Assembly: GCA_020846535.1 (NCBI GenBank)
Contig: JADLDR010000018.1
Location: forward strand, 1-64,000
Reading direction: 5' to 3'
DNA: 64,000 nt
DNA from: Armatimonadota bacterium
Lineage (GTDB): Bacteria; Armatimonadota; JADLDR01
Part shown: one piece after another, positions 50,708 through 59,188 of the stretch
Layout of the letters: each line of letters begins with the position of its first letter
Numbering within the stretch: the first letter of the stretch is position 1
Made by a program: the position numbers and the translations under genes
Notes under the pieces: model-generated
What the model was told of the DNA's origin: nothing
What the model saw: the letters and a program-made list of their open reading frames with translations, nothing else
Databases searched by the model: none

Positions 50708-50753
50708 CGCTGTCATTGCGAGGAGCTTTCGCTCCTCGCAGACTGCATCGATA
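50708..50753. repeat. GAGGAGC-type extragenic repeat with hairpin after alaS
   Basis: CGCTGTCATTGCGAGGAGC and CTCGCAGACTGCATCGAT belong to the family at 24.0, 30.5 and 33.9 kb. Here TGCGAGGAGC-TTTC-GCTCCTCGCA forms a perfect 10-bp hairpin just after the alaS stop. No U tract follows. Confidence 0.75.
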
Positions 50754-50875
50754 GCGTATATGTTTACCCTGCGCTTTCAAGAGCGCCTATCGCTGTTCCG
50801 ACAAGTGCGTTTCCTTATGCCTGCGATGAAAACGCGAGGCACAATCGAAACGCTTTCAGGAGATCACTCCATCCC

Positions 50876-52864
50876 TTGACTCAATCGCGCCTGATCATTG
50901 CCCTGTGCGCCTTTTGCCTGCTGGCCTTCGCCGGGCCGTCTGCCGCGAAAACGGTGGCGGTCATAGCGGACAGAATCACTCTGGACGACCTGGCCGCCGC
51001 GACCAGCCCCTCCCTGCAAAAGCTGATGGCGCGAGGGGCTGTCGGCCTGATGAACCCGGCGACAGGCGGCCCCAACACCGCGGACCGCGCCTACCTGACC
51101 CTGGGGCTGGGGCGCTATCCGGACCGTACGGGCCTGCCTACCCTCGACTCCATGCTGCGGCAGGCGGGCGTGCGGGTGGCCCATCTCGGCGGGGTCAAAC
51201 TCGACGGGAAGGGAACCCTCCATCCGGCCGCCGGGATCGCCACCGCCACCGTCTGGCCGGAGATCGCTTCAGATCCCGAAGGCCCGGCCAAACGGCCCCT
51301 GGCGCTGGCCGGGGCGTTGGAGGCAATCCTGCCCCTCTGCGACCTGTGCCTGATCGATATCGGGGACACCACCCGGATCGAAATGTCCCCTCTCAGCCAG
51401 GATGAACGCCAGCGGCTCCGGCGGAGGGCCGTCACCCGCTACGAACCGCTCTGGAAAGCGTTGATCTCCGTGGCCGCTTCGGGGGCCAAAGTCTGGATTC
51501 TCTCGCCCTGTCCGCCGGAGCCGCCCGATGGGCACTGGGAACGCCTGACCCCGGTGGTGTATATCGGCCAGGGGAAAGGAGTGCTGACATCGGGCACGAC
51601 CCAGATGCCCGGCGTGGTCGCCAATATCGATGTGGCCCCTACCTTGCTTCGGGATGCCGTTCTCCCGCCTCCCCTCGAAATGACCGGCAGACCCATCCGC
51701 GTTCAGCCGCGCCCCAAGCCCTGGACCTACCTCCGCCGCGTGGACAGCCTCGCCACCCTGAACCATAGGGCCACCATGCCGGTGATGATCGGGTTCGGGG
51801 CCTTCTATATCCTGCTGCTGGGAGCCGCAGTCGCCGCCCTCACCTGCCTGAAAACGCCGCCCGGCCTGCGGCTCAGCCTCCGGTGGGGCCTGATGGCAGC
51901 GGCAGCCTCGCCGATAGCGTTTCTGCTGGTCTCTTTGCTCACGCCTCGGACCGTCGGGCAGCTTGCCTGGCAGTCGGTTGTCATCACCCTGTTGCTCGCG
52001 GCTGTCGCCTGCGGGCTGGAGCGGAGAACGCCGGCCGGGGGCCTGTCCTGGCTTTTTGTAGGGACGTTTCTGGTGATTGGGATCGATACCGTCTTTCACG
52101 GCCCGCTGGTGCGCGACTCCATGCTGAGCAGCTTTATCCTGTCTGGCATCCGCTACTACGGCTTGGGGAACGAGTATATGGGCGTCCTGCTGGGAGCGGG
52201 TCTAGCAGCCCCGGCGCTCCTGGCGGACGATTTGCTGTTGCCAAAAAACAAGGTTTATTGTAAAATCATTATAGGTATATGGTTTTTAGGAGTGGCTTTG
52301 CTGATCGGCCTGCCCGTCTGGGGGGCCAATTTCGGGGGAGCGGTCGCTGCCGCTCCGTCCTGCGTGGTGGCCGCCCTGTCTTTGACCGGATCGCGCCTGA
52401 ACCGACGCTCCATCCTGCTCGCTCTGGCCGGACTGGCTCTGATGGTGGCCGCCTTCGCGGTGTGGGATATGTTGCGGGACGCCTCCTCCCAGACGCATAT
52501 CGGGCGGCTGCTGGGAAGGATTCGGTCGGGCGGTATCGAACCTTTAGAAGAGGTCGCCGCAGGCAAGCTGAGGATGCACCTCGACATCCTGCTCAGCCCG
52601 CAAGCCTGGATTCCCGCCCTTTCGTCCCTGGCGCTGCTGGCCTGGCTTGCCGCTTCCTTGAAAGGCCAAATCAGGAGGGCCTTCGCTTTGCGCCCTTCCC
52701 TGCAAGCTGTTCTGCCCGCCATCCTGACGGCTTCCGCTATGGCCTTCCTCGCCAACGATTCCGGCGTCGTGCCCCTGGCCTTCATCATGGGAAGCTGGGC
52801 TTTTTCGCTCCTGGACGCGATACTGAAAGCCGGGTCGGCCTGCGCGGGCACCGGGCGGATATAA
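50876..52864 (+). CDS. Polytopic membrane protein with alkaline-phosphatase-like N-terminal domain
   Basis: About 662 residues from a TTG codon followed by a signal-like helix (LIIALCAFCLLAFAGPSAAK). Residues about 30-280 resemble the alkaline phosphatase/sulfatase fold (VAVIADRITLDDL, then ANIDVAPTLLRDAVLPPP and MTGRPI). The catalytic Ser/Thr and metal residues are not clearly present. The rest has about ten transmembrane helices with GNEYMGVLLGAGLAAPALL. Function unknown. The AGGAG is 13 bases from the TTG, so the start is approximate. It precedes ruvX by 11 bases. Confidence 0.65.
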   Translation: MTQSRLIIALCAFCLLAFAGPSAAKTVAVIADRITLDDLAAATSPSLQKLMARGAVGLMNPATGGPNTADRAYLTLGLGRYPDRTGLPTLDSMLRQAGVRVAHLGGVKLDGKGTLHPAAGIATATVWPEIASDPEGPAKRPLALAGALEAILPLCDLCLIDIGDTTRIEMSPLSQDERQRLRRRAVTRYEPLWKALISVAASGAKVWILSPCPPEPPDGHWERLTPVVYIGQGKGVLTSGTTQMPGVVANIDVAPTLLRDAVLPPPLEMTGRPIRVQPRPKPWTYLRRVDSLATLNHRATMPVMIGFGAFYILLLGAAVAALTCLKTPPGLRLSLRWGLMAAAASPIAFLLVSLLTPRTVGQLAWQSVVITLLLAAVACGLERRTPAGGLSWLFVGTFLVIGIDTVFHGPLVRDSMLSSFILSGIRYYGLGNEYMGVLLGAGLAAPALLADDLLLPKNKVYCKIIIGIWFLGVALLIGLPVWGANFGGAVAAAPSCVVAALSLTGSRLNRRSILLALAGLALMVAAFAVWDMLRDASSQTHIGRLLGRIRSGGIEPLEEVAAGKLRMHLDILLSPQAWIPALSSLALLAWLAASLKGQIRRAFALRPSLQAVLPAILTASAMAFLANDSGVVPLAFIMGSWAFSLLDAILKAGSACAGTGRI

Positions 52865-52875
52865 GGGGTTCCATC

Positions 52876-53307
52876 ATGCGAATCATGGCTCTCGATATCG
52901 GGGCGCAGCGCGTCGGGGTGGCGCTCAGCGATCCGCTGGAGATGATCGCCAGCCCGTATCAGGTGCTGGCCCGGACGCCCGATGATGAAAAGCTGGCGGA
53001 GGCCGTTCTGGAGGTGGTCCGGGCGCAGGAGGTCGGGGAAATCGTGGTGGGGATGCCGACCATGCTGAGCGGGAGCGCGGGGATCCAGGCGGAGAAAGCG
53101 CAGGCAGTGGTTGCGCTCCTTCGGTCGAAAACCGATATATCCGTGGTGACCTGGGATGAGCGCCTGACCACCGTGCAGGTGGAAAGGCTCCTGCTGGAGG
53201 CAGATATCTCCCGCACCCGCCGAAAGCGCGTGGTCGATAAGATGGCGGCGGCCGTCATTTTGCAGAATTACCTGGATTGGAAGTCGGCCCGGAAATCATC
53301 CACCTGA
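52876..53307 (+). CDS. ruvX: Holliday junction resolvase-like protein YqgF/RuvX
   Basis: RNase H-fold nuclease family implicated in pre-16S rRNA 5' processing (YqgF). The 143 residues start MALDIGAQRVGVALSD and include GMPTMLSGSAGIQAE and WDERLTTVQVERLL with the conserved acidic residues. The track frame begins far upstream in the previous gene; the ATG at 52876 is the true start. mltG follows, a common arrangement. Confidence 0.92.
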   Translation: MRIMALDIGAQRVGVALSDPLEMIASPYQVLARTPDDEKLAEAVLEVVRAQEVGEIVVGMPTMLSGSAGIQAEKAQAVVALLRSKTDISVVTWDERLTTVQVERLLLEADISRTRRKRVVDKMAAAVILQNYLDWKSARKSST

Positions 53308-53315
53308 GGAAAGCT

Positions 53316-54326
53316 GTGCGCGTCTGGCTGAAACGGCTCGGATTTTTCGCTCTTTTTATCCTGTTGTTTGCGGGTCTGGCGGCAGGGGTCGCCAGCCTCT
53401 TTACCCCGGCGGGCGGGAGCGGCAGGGCGCATGTGATGATCCCGCCCAAAGCCACCACCTGGGAGATCGGGCGCAGGCTCAAGGCGGCGGGGGTGATCCG
53501 TAGCGCCACCGGTTTTGTGCTGGTGGCCCGGGTGCTGGGAGAGAGCGGTAAACTTCAGGCCGGGGAATACGCCGTCGAGCGCAAGATGGGGCTGATGGAG
53601 ATCATCGATAAGCTCTTCCGCGGCGATACGCTGAGCCTGCGGGTGACCGTTCCCGAAGGCTATACCATCGAACGCATCGCGGCCCTTCTCAAAGAAAAGA
53701 AGCTGGCTGATGAGCGGAAATTCGTTCAATCGGCTCGCTTCAATTCGGCCCGCTTCCAGGACATGCTCGATGTGCCGACAGCCAGCCTGGAAGGATATCT
53801 CTTTCCGGACACCTACCTCATCCCGAAGGTGACCAACGAGGAAGCCATCGTTCGTATGATGCTGGATGCCTTCAAAAAGAAGGTATTGGGGCCGATGGAC
53901 GAAGCGATCCAGGCCAGCGGGAAGAACCTGCATAAAATCGTGACCATGGCCTCCCTGGTGGAGCGCGAGGCCCGCCAGCCCAAAGAACGACCCATGGTCG
54001 CCGCCGTCCTGTGGAACCGCCTGAAGATCGGCATGAGGCTTCAGTGCGACGCCACCGTCCAGTATGCCCTCGGCAAGCACAAATCGAGGCTTCTCTATGA
54101 CGACCTGAAGGTGGAGTCGCCCTATAACACCTATCTAAACGCCGGACTGCCGCCCGGCCCCATCGCCAGCCCCGGCCTGGCCTCCATCGAAGCGGCCCTC
54201 AAGCCGGCGCAGGAAGACGCTCTCTATTACGTGGCGCGGGCCGACGGCAGCCACATCTTCACCCGGACGCTCGACGAGCACCGGAAGGCCATCCGCGAGG
54301 CGCGGCGTTCGAGGAAGTCGCCATGA
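53316..54326 (+). CDS. mltG: Endolytic transglycosylase MltG
   Basis: Membrane-anchored lytic transglycosylase that cuts nascent glycan strands. About 336 residues: N-terminal helix (GFFALFILLFAGLAAGV), a LysM-like subdomain (ATTWEIGRRLKAAGVIRS), and the YceG domain with EGYLFPDTY, catalytic Glu in ASLVEREA, and PGPIASPGLASIEAAL. GTG at 53316 with GAGGAAA upstream is chosen over the track's TTG at 53277, which lies inside ruvX. Confidence 0.93.
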   Translation: MRVWLKRLGFFALFILLFAGLAAGVASLFTPAGGSGRAHVMIPPKATTWEIGRRLKAAGVIRSATGFVLVARVLGESGKLQAGEYAVERKMGLMEIIDKLFRGDTLSLRVTVPEGYTIERIAALLKEKKLADERKFVQSARFNSARFQDMLDVPTASLEGYLFPDTYLIPKVTNEEAIVRMMLDAFKKKVLGPMDEAIQASGKNLHKIVTMASLVEREARQPKERPMVAAVLWNRLKIGMRLQCDATVQYALGKHKSRLLYDDLKVESPYNTYLNAGLPPGPIASPGLASIEAALKPAQEDALYYVARADGSHIFTRTLDEHRKAIREARRSRKSP

Positions 54327-54853
54327 TGGACTGGATGGGCTACCTCTGTCCTCATGAATGGGTTTCGCGGGTTTCCGAGATCGATCTGGACGGGCTTCTC
54401 TGCAAGGGGATCACCGGCATCATTATCGATCTGGACAATACCCTGGTGGGCTGGCACTGCGTGGACGTGCCTCAGGACATCCTGGAATGGGTGGAAGGGG
54501 CCAAGCGAAAGGGCTTTCGCCTCTGCATCGCCTCCAACACGCACAACAGCAGCCGCCTGGAGCGACTGGCCTCCTGCCTGGGCATCGGATTCGCCCCCCG
54601 GGCCGCCAAGCCCCGGCGCGGCGGGCTGAGAGCCGCCCTGAAAGCCATGGGGATCGGCCCGAAGGCTGCCGTGATGGTAGGCGATCAGATTTTTACGGAT
54701 ATTCTGGCCGGGAACCGGATGGGGCTGTACACCATCCTGGTCAAGCCCCTCACCTCCCGCGATTTTGCCGGCACGAAAATAAACCGGGTGATGGAGAAAT
54801 TGGTGCTGAAACGGCTGCGTCGCCAGGGAAGGATTCAGAGTCCGGAAAAATAG
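54323..54853 (+). CDS. yqeG: YqeG-family HAD phosphatase
   Basis: HAD-superfamily IIIA phosphatase of unknown physiological substrate. The 176 residues show the HAD motif I DLDNTLV, motif II-like ASNTHNS, and motif IV MVGDQIFTDILAGNRMG. It overlaps mltG by ATGA. In Firmicutes yqeG is linked to yqeH and aroE; here aroE follows directly and yqeH is missing. Confidence 0.9.
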   Translation: MMDWMGYLCPHEWVSRVSEIDLDGLLCKGITGIIIDLDNTLVGWHCVDVPQDILEWVEGAKRKGFRLCIASNTHNSSRLERLASCLGIGFAPRAAKPRRGGLRAALKAMGIGPKAAVMVGDQIFTDILAGNRMGLYTILVKPLTSRDFAGTKINRVMEKLVLKRLRRQGRIQSPEK

Positions 54854-54937
54854 CTATGAAATAATCATGTCAATCCACTTTGAAATATGGAACAATTCAT
54901 CGGCTAGTTCAGTCAAAAAAATGAGTCAGTGTACCTT

Positions 54938-55801
54938 ATGAAAATTTCGGGCACGACACAGATTGTGGGAGTCTTCGGATTCCCTGTCCGGCACACCCTC
55001 TCGCCTGAAATGCACAACGCCGCTTTCGAAGCAATGGGGCTGAATTTCTGCTATGTTCCCTTTGAAGTTCCCCCCGACCGGCTTCCTGCGGCGCTCGAAG
55101 GCGTTCGGGCGCTGGGGTTGGTGGGGGTAAATGTCACCATCCCCCACAAGCAGGCCGTGATCCCCGGCCTTGACGAGATCACCGCCAGAGCCTCCCTGAT
55201 CGGCGCGGTCAACACCGTCCATCACACCCAGGGGCGGCTGGTCGGGGACAACACCGATGCGGAAGGCTTTTTGAAGCCCCTCCAGGCCCTTCTGGGCAGT
55301 CTGAAGGGCAAACGGGCCGTTCTCATCGGCGCGGGCGGGGCGGCTCGTGCGGTGGCTTTCTCTCTGGCGGCGGAAGGCGCTTCCGTATGGATCGCGAACA
55401 AAACGCCCGAACGTGCCCGCGTATTGGCTGAGGACATCATCGGAGCATTCAACGTCGAAAGAGCGTGGGCGGCCTCGCTGACGGAGACGGCGGCTCTCCA
55501 GGAAATCCTCACTTCAGCCGATATTGTGATAAACGCGACATCTGTAGGGATGTATCCCCATCACCAGTCGCCTCCGGCCATCCCGCCGGAGATGCTCCGC
55601 TCCGGCCAGGTGGTCTACGACCTGGTGTACAACCCGGTCGAAACGGCCATCCTCCGGGCGGCGAGAGCGCGGGGATGCGCCACGATTGACGGCCTGGAGA
55701 TGTTTGTATGGCAGGGGGCCATCGCCTTCGAGCGGTGGACGGGGCGGGCGGCCCCGGTGGACGTCATGCGCAAAACGGTGGCTGCAAGGCTGAGACCGTG
55801 A
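54938..55801 (+). CDS. aroE: Shikimate dehydrogenase
   Basis: NADPH-dependent reduction of 3-dehydroshikimate. The 287-residue protein has the substrate-binding start GVFGFPVRHTLSPEMHNAAF, the conserved NVTIPHKQAV containing the catalytic lysine, GAVNT, DNTDAEGF, and Rossmann loop VLIGAGGAARAV. The ATG at 54938 is chosen, with GTG at 54929 possible; no clear ribosome binding site stands before either. Confidence 0.95.
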   Translation: MKISGTTQIVGVFGFPVRHTLSPEMHNAAFEAMGLNFCYVPFEVPPDRLPAALEGVRALGLVGVNVTIPHKQAVIPGLDEITARASLIGAVNTVHHTQGRLVGDNTDAEGFLKPLQALLGSLKGKRAVLIGAGGAARAVAFSLAAEGASVWIANKTPERARVLAEDIIGAFNVERAWAASLTETAALQEILTSADIVINATSVGMYPHHQSPPAIPPEMLRSGQVVYDLVYNPVETAILRAARARGCATIDGLEMFVWQGAIAFERWTGRAAPVDVMRKTVAARLRP

Positions 55802-55816
55802 AAAGCAGGAAATTTC

Positions 55817-55845
55817 TTGCATATGTCAAAGTTCTATGATATAAT
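55817..55845 (+). promoter_or_regulatory. Promoter of the pilus operon
   Basis: TTGCAT, 17-base spacer, TATAAT; predicted start near 55852, 64 bases before pilB. Confidence 0.65.
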
Positions 55846-55915
55846 CAGGCCGTCCTACGTCATAGCTTATTAAGATGCGTTCTCAACGGAAGTTGGAAAG
55901 GCAGGGGGACCCGAC

Positions 55916-57700
55916 ATGGTAATGGCAAAAAAGGATATCGGCGATATTTTAGTCGATAGAAACGTGATTTCTTCGCCCCAACTGGACGAAGTGCGGAGAA
56001 TCCAGAAAAGCACCTCGCAGGACGTGGGCAAACTGCTGGCCGATATGGGCTACGCCGACGAAAAGCAGATCACGGAGGCCCGGGCCCAGACGCTAGGGTT
56101 GCAGTTCGTTGACCTGAACGCCGTTCAGGTGGATTCCAGCGCGGTGAACGTGGTTCCGGATCATATCGCCCGGCGGCACAATGTCATGCCCCTGATGAAG
56201 AACGGCAACCGGCTGACGGTGGCGTTCGCGGACCCGAACAACGTGTTCGCCAGCGACGACCTGCGATTGGCGACCGGGTGTTCCATTCAGCCCGTGCTGG
56301 CGACTCCGAGCGCCATCGACGAAGCCATCCAGCGCCACTACGCCAAAATCGAGGGCGGCGGCGCGCCCAGCGCCGGCGTCGGGGGGATGAACCCCATGCG
56401 CGGCGGAGGCGGCGACGGGGCGGCCAACGCGCCGGTGAGCATGTCCAGCATCAGCGAGGCGATTGCGGCTTACGGGGCCAGGGGCGACGTTTCCGACGAC
56501 GATGCCGCCATGTCCCAGATGGCCGAGGAAGCGCCCATCGTCCGCATGGCCCATACCATCATCCAGATGGCCGTCCGGGACAGCGCATCGGATATCCATA
56601 TCGAGCCACAGCTTCGCAACCTGCGCGTCCGATACCGGGTTGACGGCGTACTCCATGAAGTCATGTCCCTGCCCAAATATATCCAGGCCCCGCTCATCTC
56701 CCGCTACAAGATCATGGCGGAGATGAACATCGCGGAACGGCGCATCCCCCAGGACGGACGCATCGGCGTGCGGTTCGAAGGCAAGGACTACGACCTCCGG
56801 GTTTCCTGCCTCCCCACCAACCACGGGGAAAAGATCGTCATGCGGATCCTCGATAAGACGAGCATCATGATCGGTCTGAACAAGCTGGGGTTCTTCCCGG
56901 AGATCCAGGCGCAGCTCGAAGAACTGGTTTCCCAGCCGAACGGAATGGTGATCTCCACCGGCCCGACAGGGAGCGGGAAGACGACCACCCAGTACTCGGT
57001 GCTTCATAAAATCAACTCCATCGAGAAAAACATCATCACCATCGAAGATCCCATCGAATACGAGCTTCCGGGGGTCGCCCAGGTGCAGGTGAACGTGAAG
57101 GCCGGGCTGCGGTTCTCCACCGCCCTCCGCTCCTTCCTCCGCCAGGACCCGGATATCATCTACGTCGGAGAGATGCGCGACCTGGAAACGGCTGAAATCG
57201 CGATTGAAGCCTCCCTGACAGGCCACCTCGTACTCTCCACCCTCCACACGAACGACGCCCCTTCCGCCGTTATCCGTATGGTGGATATGGGAGTGGAGCC
57301 TTATCTGATTTCCGCTACGGTCATCGGCCTGCTGGCCCAGCGCCTCGCCCGCAAAATCTGCGCCAACTGCAAGGAACCCTATGAGGTGAGCGGCGCGGAC
57401 CTGCGGCGCTTCGGATTCAAGGGATCCGCAGACCAGAAGGTGACCCTCTACCGGGGGCGCGGCTGTGAGACTTGCAAGCACACCGGCTACAAGGGACGCC
57501 TTGGCATCTACGAATTGATGCGGGTGAACGACGAAATCCGGGAACTGGTCGTCCGCCGCGCTCCGCTGGCCGACATCCGCGAAGCCGCCAAGGCCAACGG
57601 CATGAACGAGCTTCGCGAAGACGGCCTCCGCAAGGTGCTGGAAGGCATCACCACCCCGGACGAAATCATGCGCGTGGTCTTCACCGCAGGCGTGGACTAG
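55916..57700 (+). CDS. pilB: Type IV pilus extension ATPase PilB (GspE family)
   Basis: Hexameric cytoplasmic ATPase powering pilus assembly. In 594 residues: an MshEN-type N-terminal domain (about 1-145), a Gly/Pro-rich linker (GGMNPMRGGGGDG), the GspE core with Walker A GPTGSGKT at 349-356, Walker B-like PDIIYVGEMRD, and a four-cysteine zinc site (CANC, CETC). AAAGGCAGGGGG precedes the ATG. It starts the pilus block and has its own promoter. Confidence 0.95.
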   Translation: MVMAKKDIGDILVDRNVISSPQLDEVRRIQKSTSQDVGKLLADMGYADEKQITEARAQTLGLQFVDLNAVQVDSSAVNVVPDHIARRHNVMPLMKNGNRLTVAFADPNNVFASDDLRLATGCSIQPVLATPSAIDEAIQRHYAKIEGGGAPSAGVGGMNPMRGGGGDGAANAPVSMSSISEAIAAYGARGDVSDDDAAMSQMAEEAPIVRMAHTIIQMAVRDSASDIHIEPQLRNLRVRYRVDGVLHEVMSLPKYIQAPLISRYKIMAEMNIAERRIPQDGRIGVRFEGKDYDLRVSCLPTNHGEKIVMRILDKTSIMIGLNKLGFFPEIQAQLEELVSQPNGMVISTGPTGSGKTTTQYSVLHKINSIEKNIITIEDPIEYELPGVAQVQVNVKAGLRFSTALRSFLRQDPDIIYVGEMRDLETAEIAIEASLTGHLVLSTLHTNDAPSAVIRMVDMGVEPYLISATVIGLLAQRLARKICANCKEPYEVSGADLRRFGFKGSADQKVTLYRGRGCETCKHTGYKGRLGIYELMRVNDEIRELVVRRAPLADIREAAKANGMNELREDGLRKVLEGITTPDEIMRVVFTAGVD

Positions 57701-57736
57701 TAGGGCGTGAATTTTATGCCTGCTTCATGATATAAT

Positions 57737-57950
57737 AAAAAGCACCCCCCAACCTCCCGGGCTTTGGGGGGCTTAGCCCGGATTATTCACGAACGCGAAT
57801 TTGATCTCGATTCCCATAACGGAGTGCGCGCCTTTTGATCTCATCATGAATAATCCGGGTTAGAGCCTGCGTGCTTTTAGTAATCTCTCAAAGCCCCCGA
57901 GCCCATTCCACCCGCCGAAGCCTGGTGGGGGCTGGGGGGTGGTTGCTTTT
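57737..57950. repeat. Compound extragenic repeat between pilB and pilT
   Basis: Two nested inverted pairs fill most of this 320-base gap. The outer pair is AAAAGCACCCCCCAACC facing GGGGGGTGGTTGCTTTT. The inner pair is TAGCCCGGATTATTCACGA (57773-57792) facing TCATGAATAATCCGGGTTA (57844-57862). The right part, 57882-57950, matches the element at 26845-26903. No gene is supported here. Confidence 0.75.
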
Positions 57951-58020
57951 AGCTCGGGGGGGCGGTTGCGCTCTTCCACCATCATCGTGAACGTATATAG
58001 AAATTCAAGGGGGAGGCCGA

Positions 58021-59172
58021 GTGCAGGAGGGCATGTTTTCATCCGAGGCGCAGCTCAAGACCGCGCAGCCGGGGAGGGCGCGGCCTCTGGAGGATATTCA
58101 TATCGATGATTTGCTCAGGATGGTCGTCGAAAAAGGCGCGACCGACCTGCACTTATCGCCAGGGGTTCAGCCGGTAATCCGGGTGGACGGGGCGCTTGTC
58201 CCCATGCCTTTCGAGAAGATAACCGCCCAGGAATCGCAGCGGCTGATTTACGATATTTTGAGCGACGAATACATCCAGCGTTTTGAGAGTACGTTCGAGC
58301 TGGATTTCTCCTACGCGCTGGCGAAGATCGCCCGCTTCCGGGGGAATGTCTATAAGGATCGGGGAAGCGTGGCGGCGGCCTTCCGGTTGATCCCGGCCCG
58401 CATCCCGACCATCCGGGACCTGGGGCTGCCCAACATCCTGGAGGATTTGACCCGCAAGCCCAGAGGGCTGATTCTGGTCACCGGCCCGACCGGGAGCGGC
58501 AAGTCCACCACCCAGGCCGCCATGATCAACCAGATCAACTCAGAGCGCAGCGTCCACATCATCACCATCGAAGACCCCATCGAGTACCTGCACGCCCACC
58601 GCTACAGCATCATCAACCAGAGGGAACTGGGAGCCGACACCAAATCGTTCGGAAACGCGCTTCGTTCCGCGCTCCGGGAAGACCCGGATGTGATCCTGGT
58701 GGGCGAGATGCGGGACCTCGACACGATTTCTACGGCCATCACCTGCGCCGAAACGGGCCACCTGGTGATCGCCACCCTCCACACCAACAACGCCGCCCAG
58801 ACCGTTGACCGTGTGGTGGACGTCTTCCCTCCGGGGCAGCAGGAACAGATCCGGTTCCAGCTTTCCAACAACCTGGAGGCGGTTCTCTGCCAGCAGCTCA
58901 TCCCGCGGGCCGGCGCTCCGGGCCGCGTCTGCTGCATGGAGATCATGACCGCCAGCCCCGCCATCCGCAACCTCATCCGGGAAAACAAAGCCCACCAGAT
59001 CATGAGCATGATCCAGACCAGCGCCCAACTCGGCATGCAGACCATGGATCAATCGCTCCGCGACCTCTACCAGAGAGGCTACATCAGCTATGATGATGCC
59101 ATCAGCCGGGCGATGAACCTGGACGAACTAAAGAATATGATCTCTGCGGGGATGGGAACCACAGGGAGATAA
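58021..59172 (+). CDS. pilT: Type IV pilus retraction ATPase PilT
   Basis: Drives pilus depolymerisation and twitching. The 383-residue protein has the PilT N-domain (DDLLRMVVEKGATDLHLSPG), Walker A GPTGSGKST, the Asp box with ITIEDPIEY, Walker B PDVILVGEMRD, the His box LHTNNAAQTVDRV, and the AIRNLIRE retraction motif. The GTG at 58021 has GGGGGAGG four bases upstream; ATG at 58033 is an alternative. Confidence 0.95.
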   Translation: MQEGMFSSEAQLKTAQPGRARPLEDIHIDDLLRMVVEKGATDLHLSPGVQPVIRVDGALVPMPFEKITAQESQRLIYDILSDEYIQRFESTFELDFSYALAKIARFRGNVYKDRGSVAAAFRLIPARIPTIRDLGLPNILEDLTRKPRGLILVTGPTGSGKSTTQAAMINQINSERSVHIITIEDPIEYLHAHRYSIINQRELGADTKSFGNALRSALREDPDVILVGEMRDLDTISTAITCAETGHLVIATLHTNNAAQTVDRVVDVFPPGQQEQIRFQLSNNLEAVLCQQLIPRAGAPGRVCCMEIMTASPAIRNLIRENKAHQIMSMIQTSAQLGMQTMDQSLRDLYQRGYISYDDAISRAMNLDELKNMISAGMGTTGR

Positions 59173-59188
59173 AAAGGGGTGAATCAGG

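Noticed and set aside
50552-50875. N-terminal extension of the 770-residue ORF
   Set aside because: It overlaps alaS in another frame and runs through an extragenic repeat; the signal-like helix begins after the TTG at 50876.
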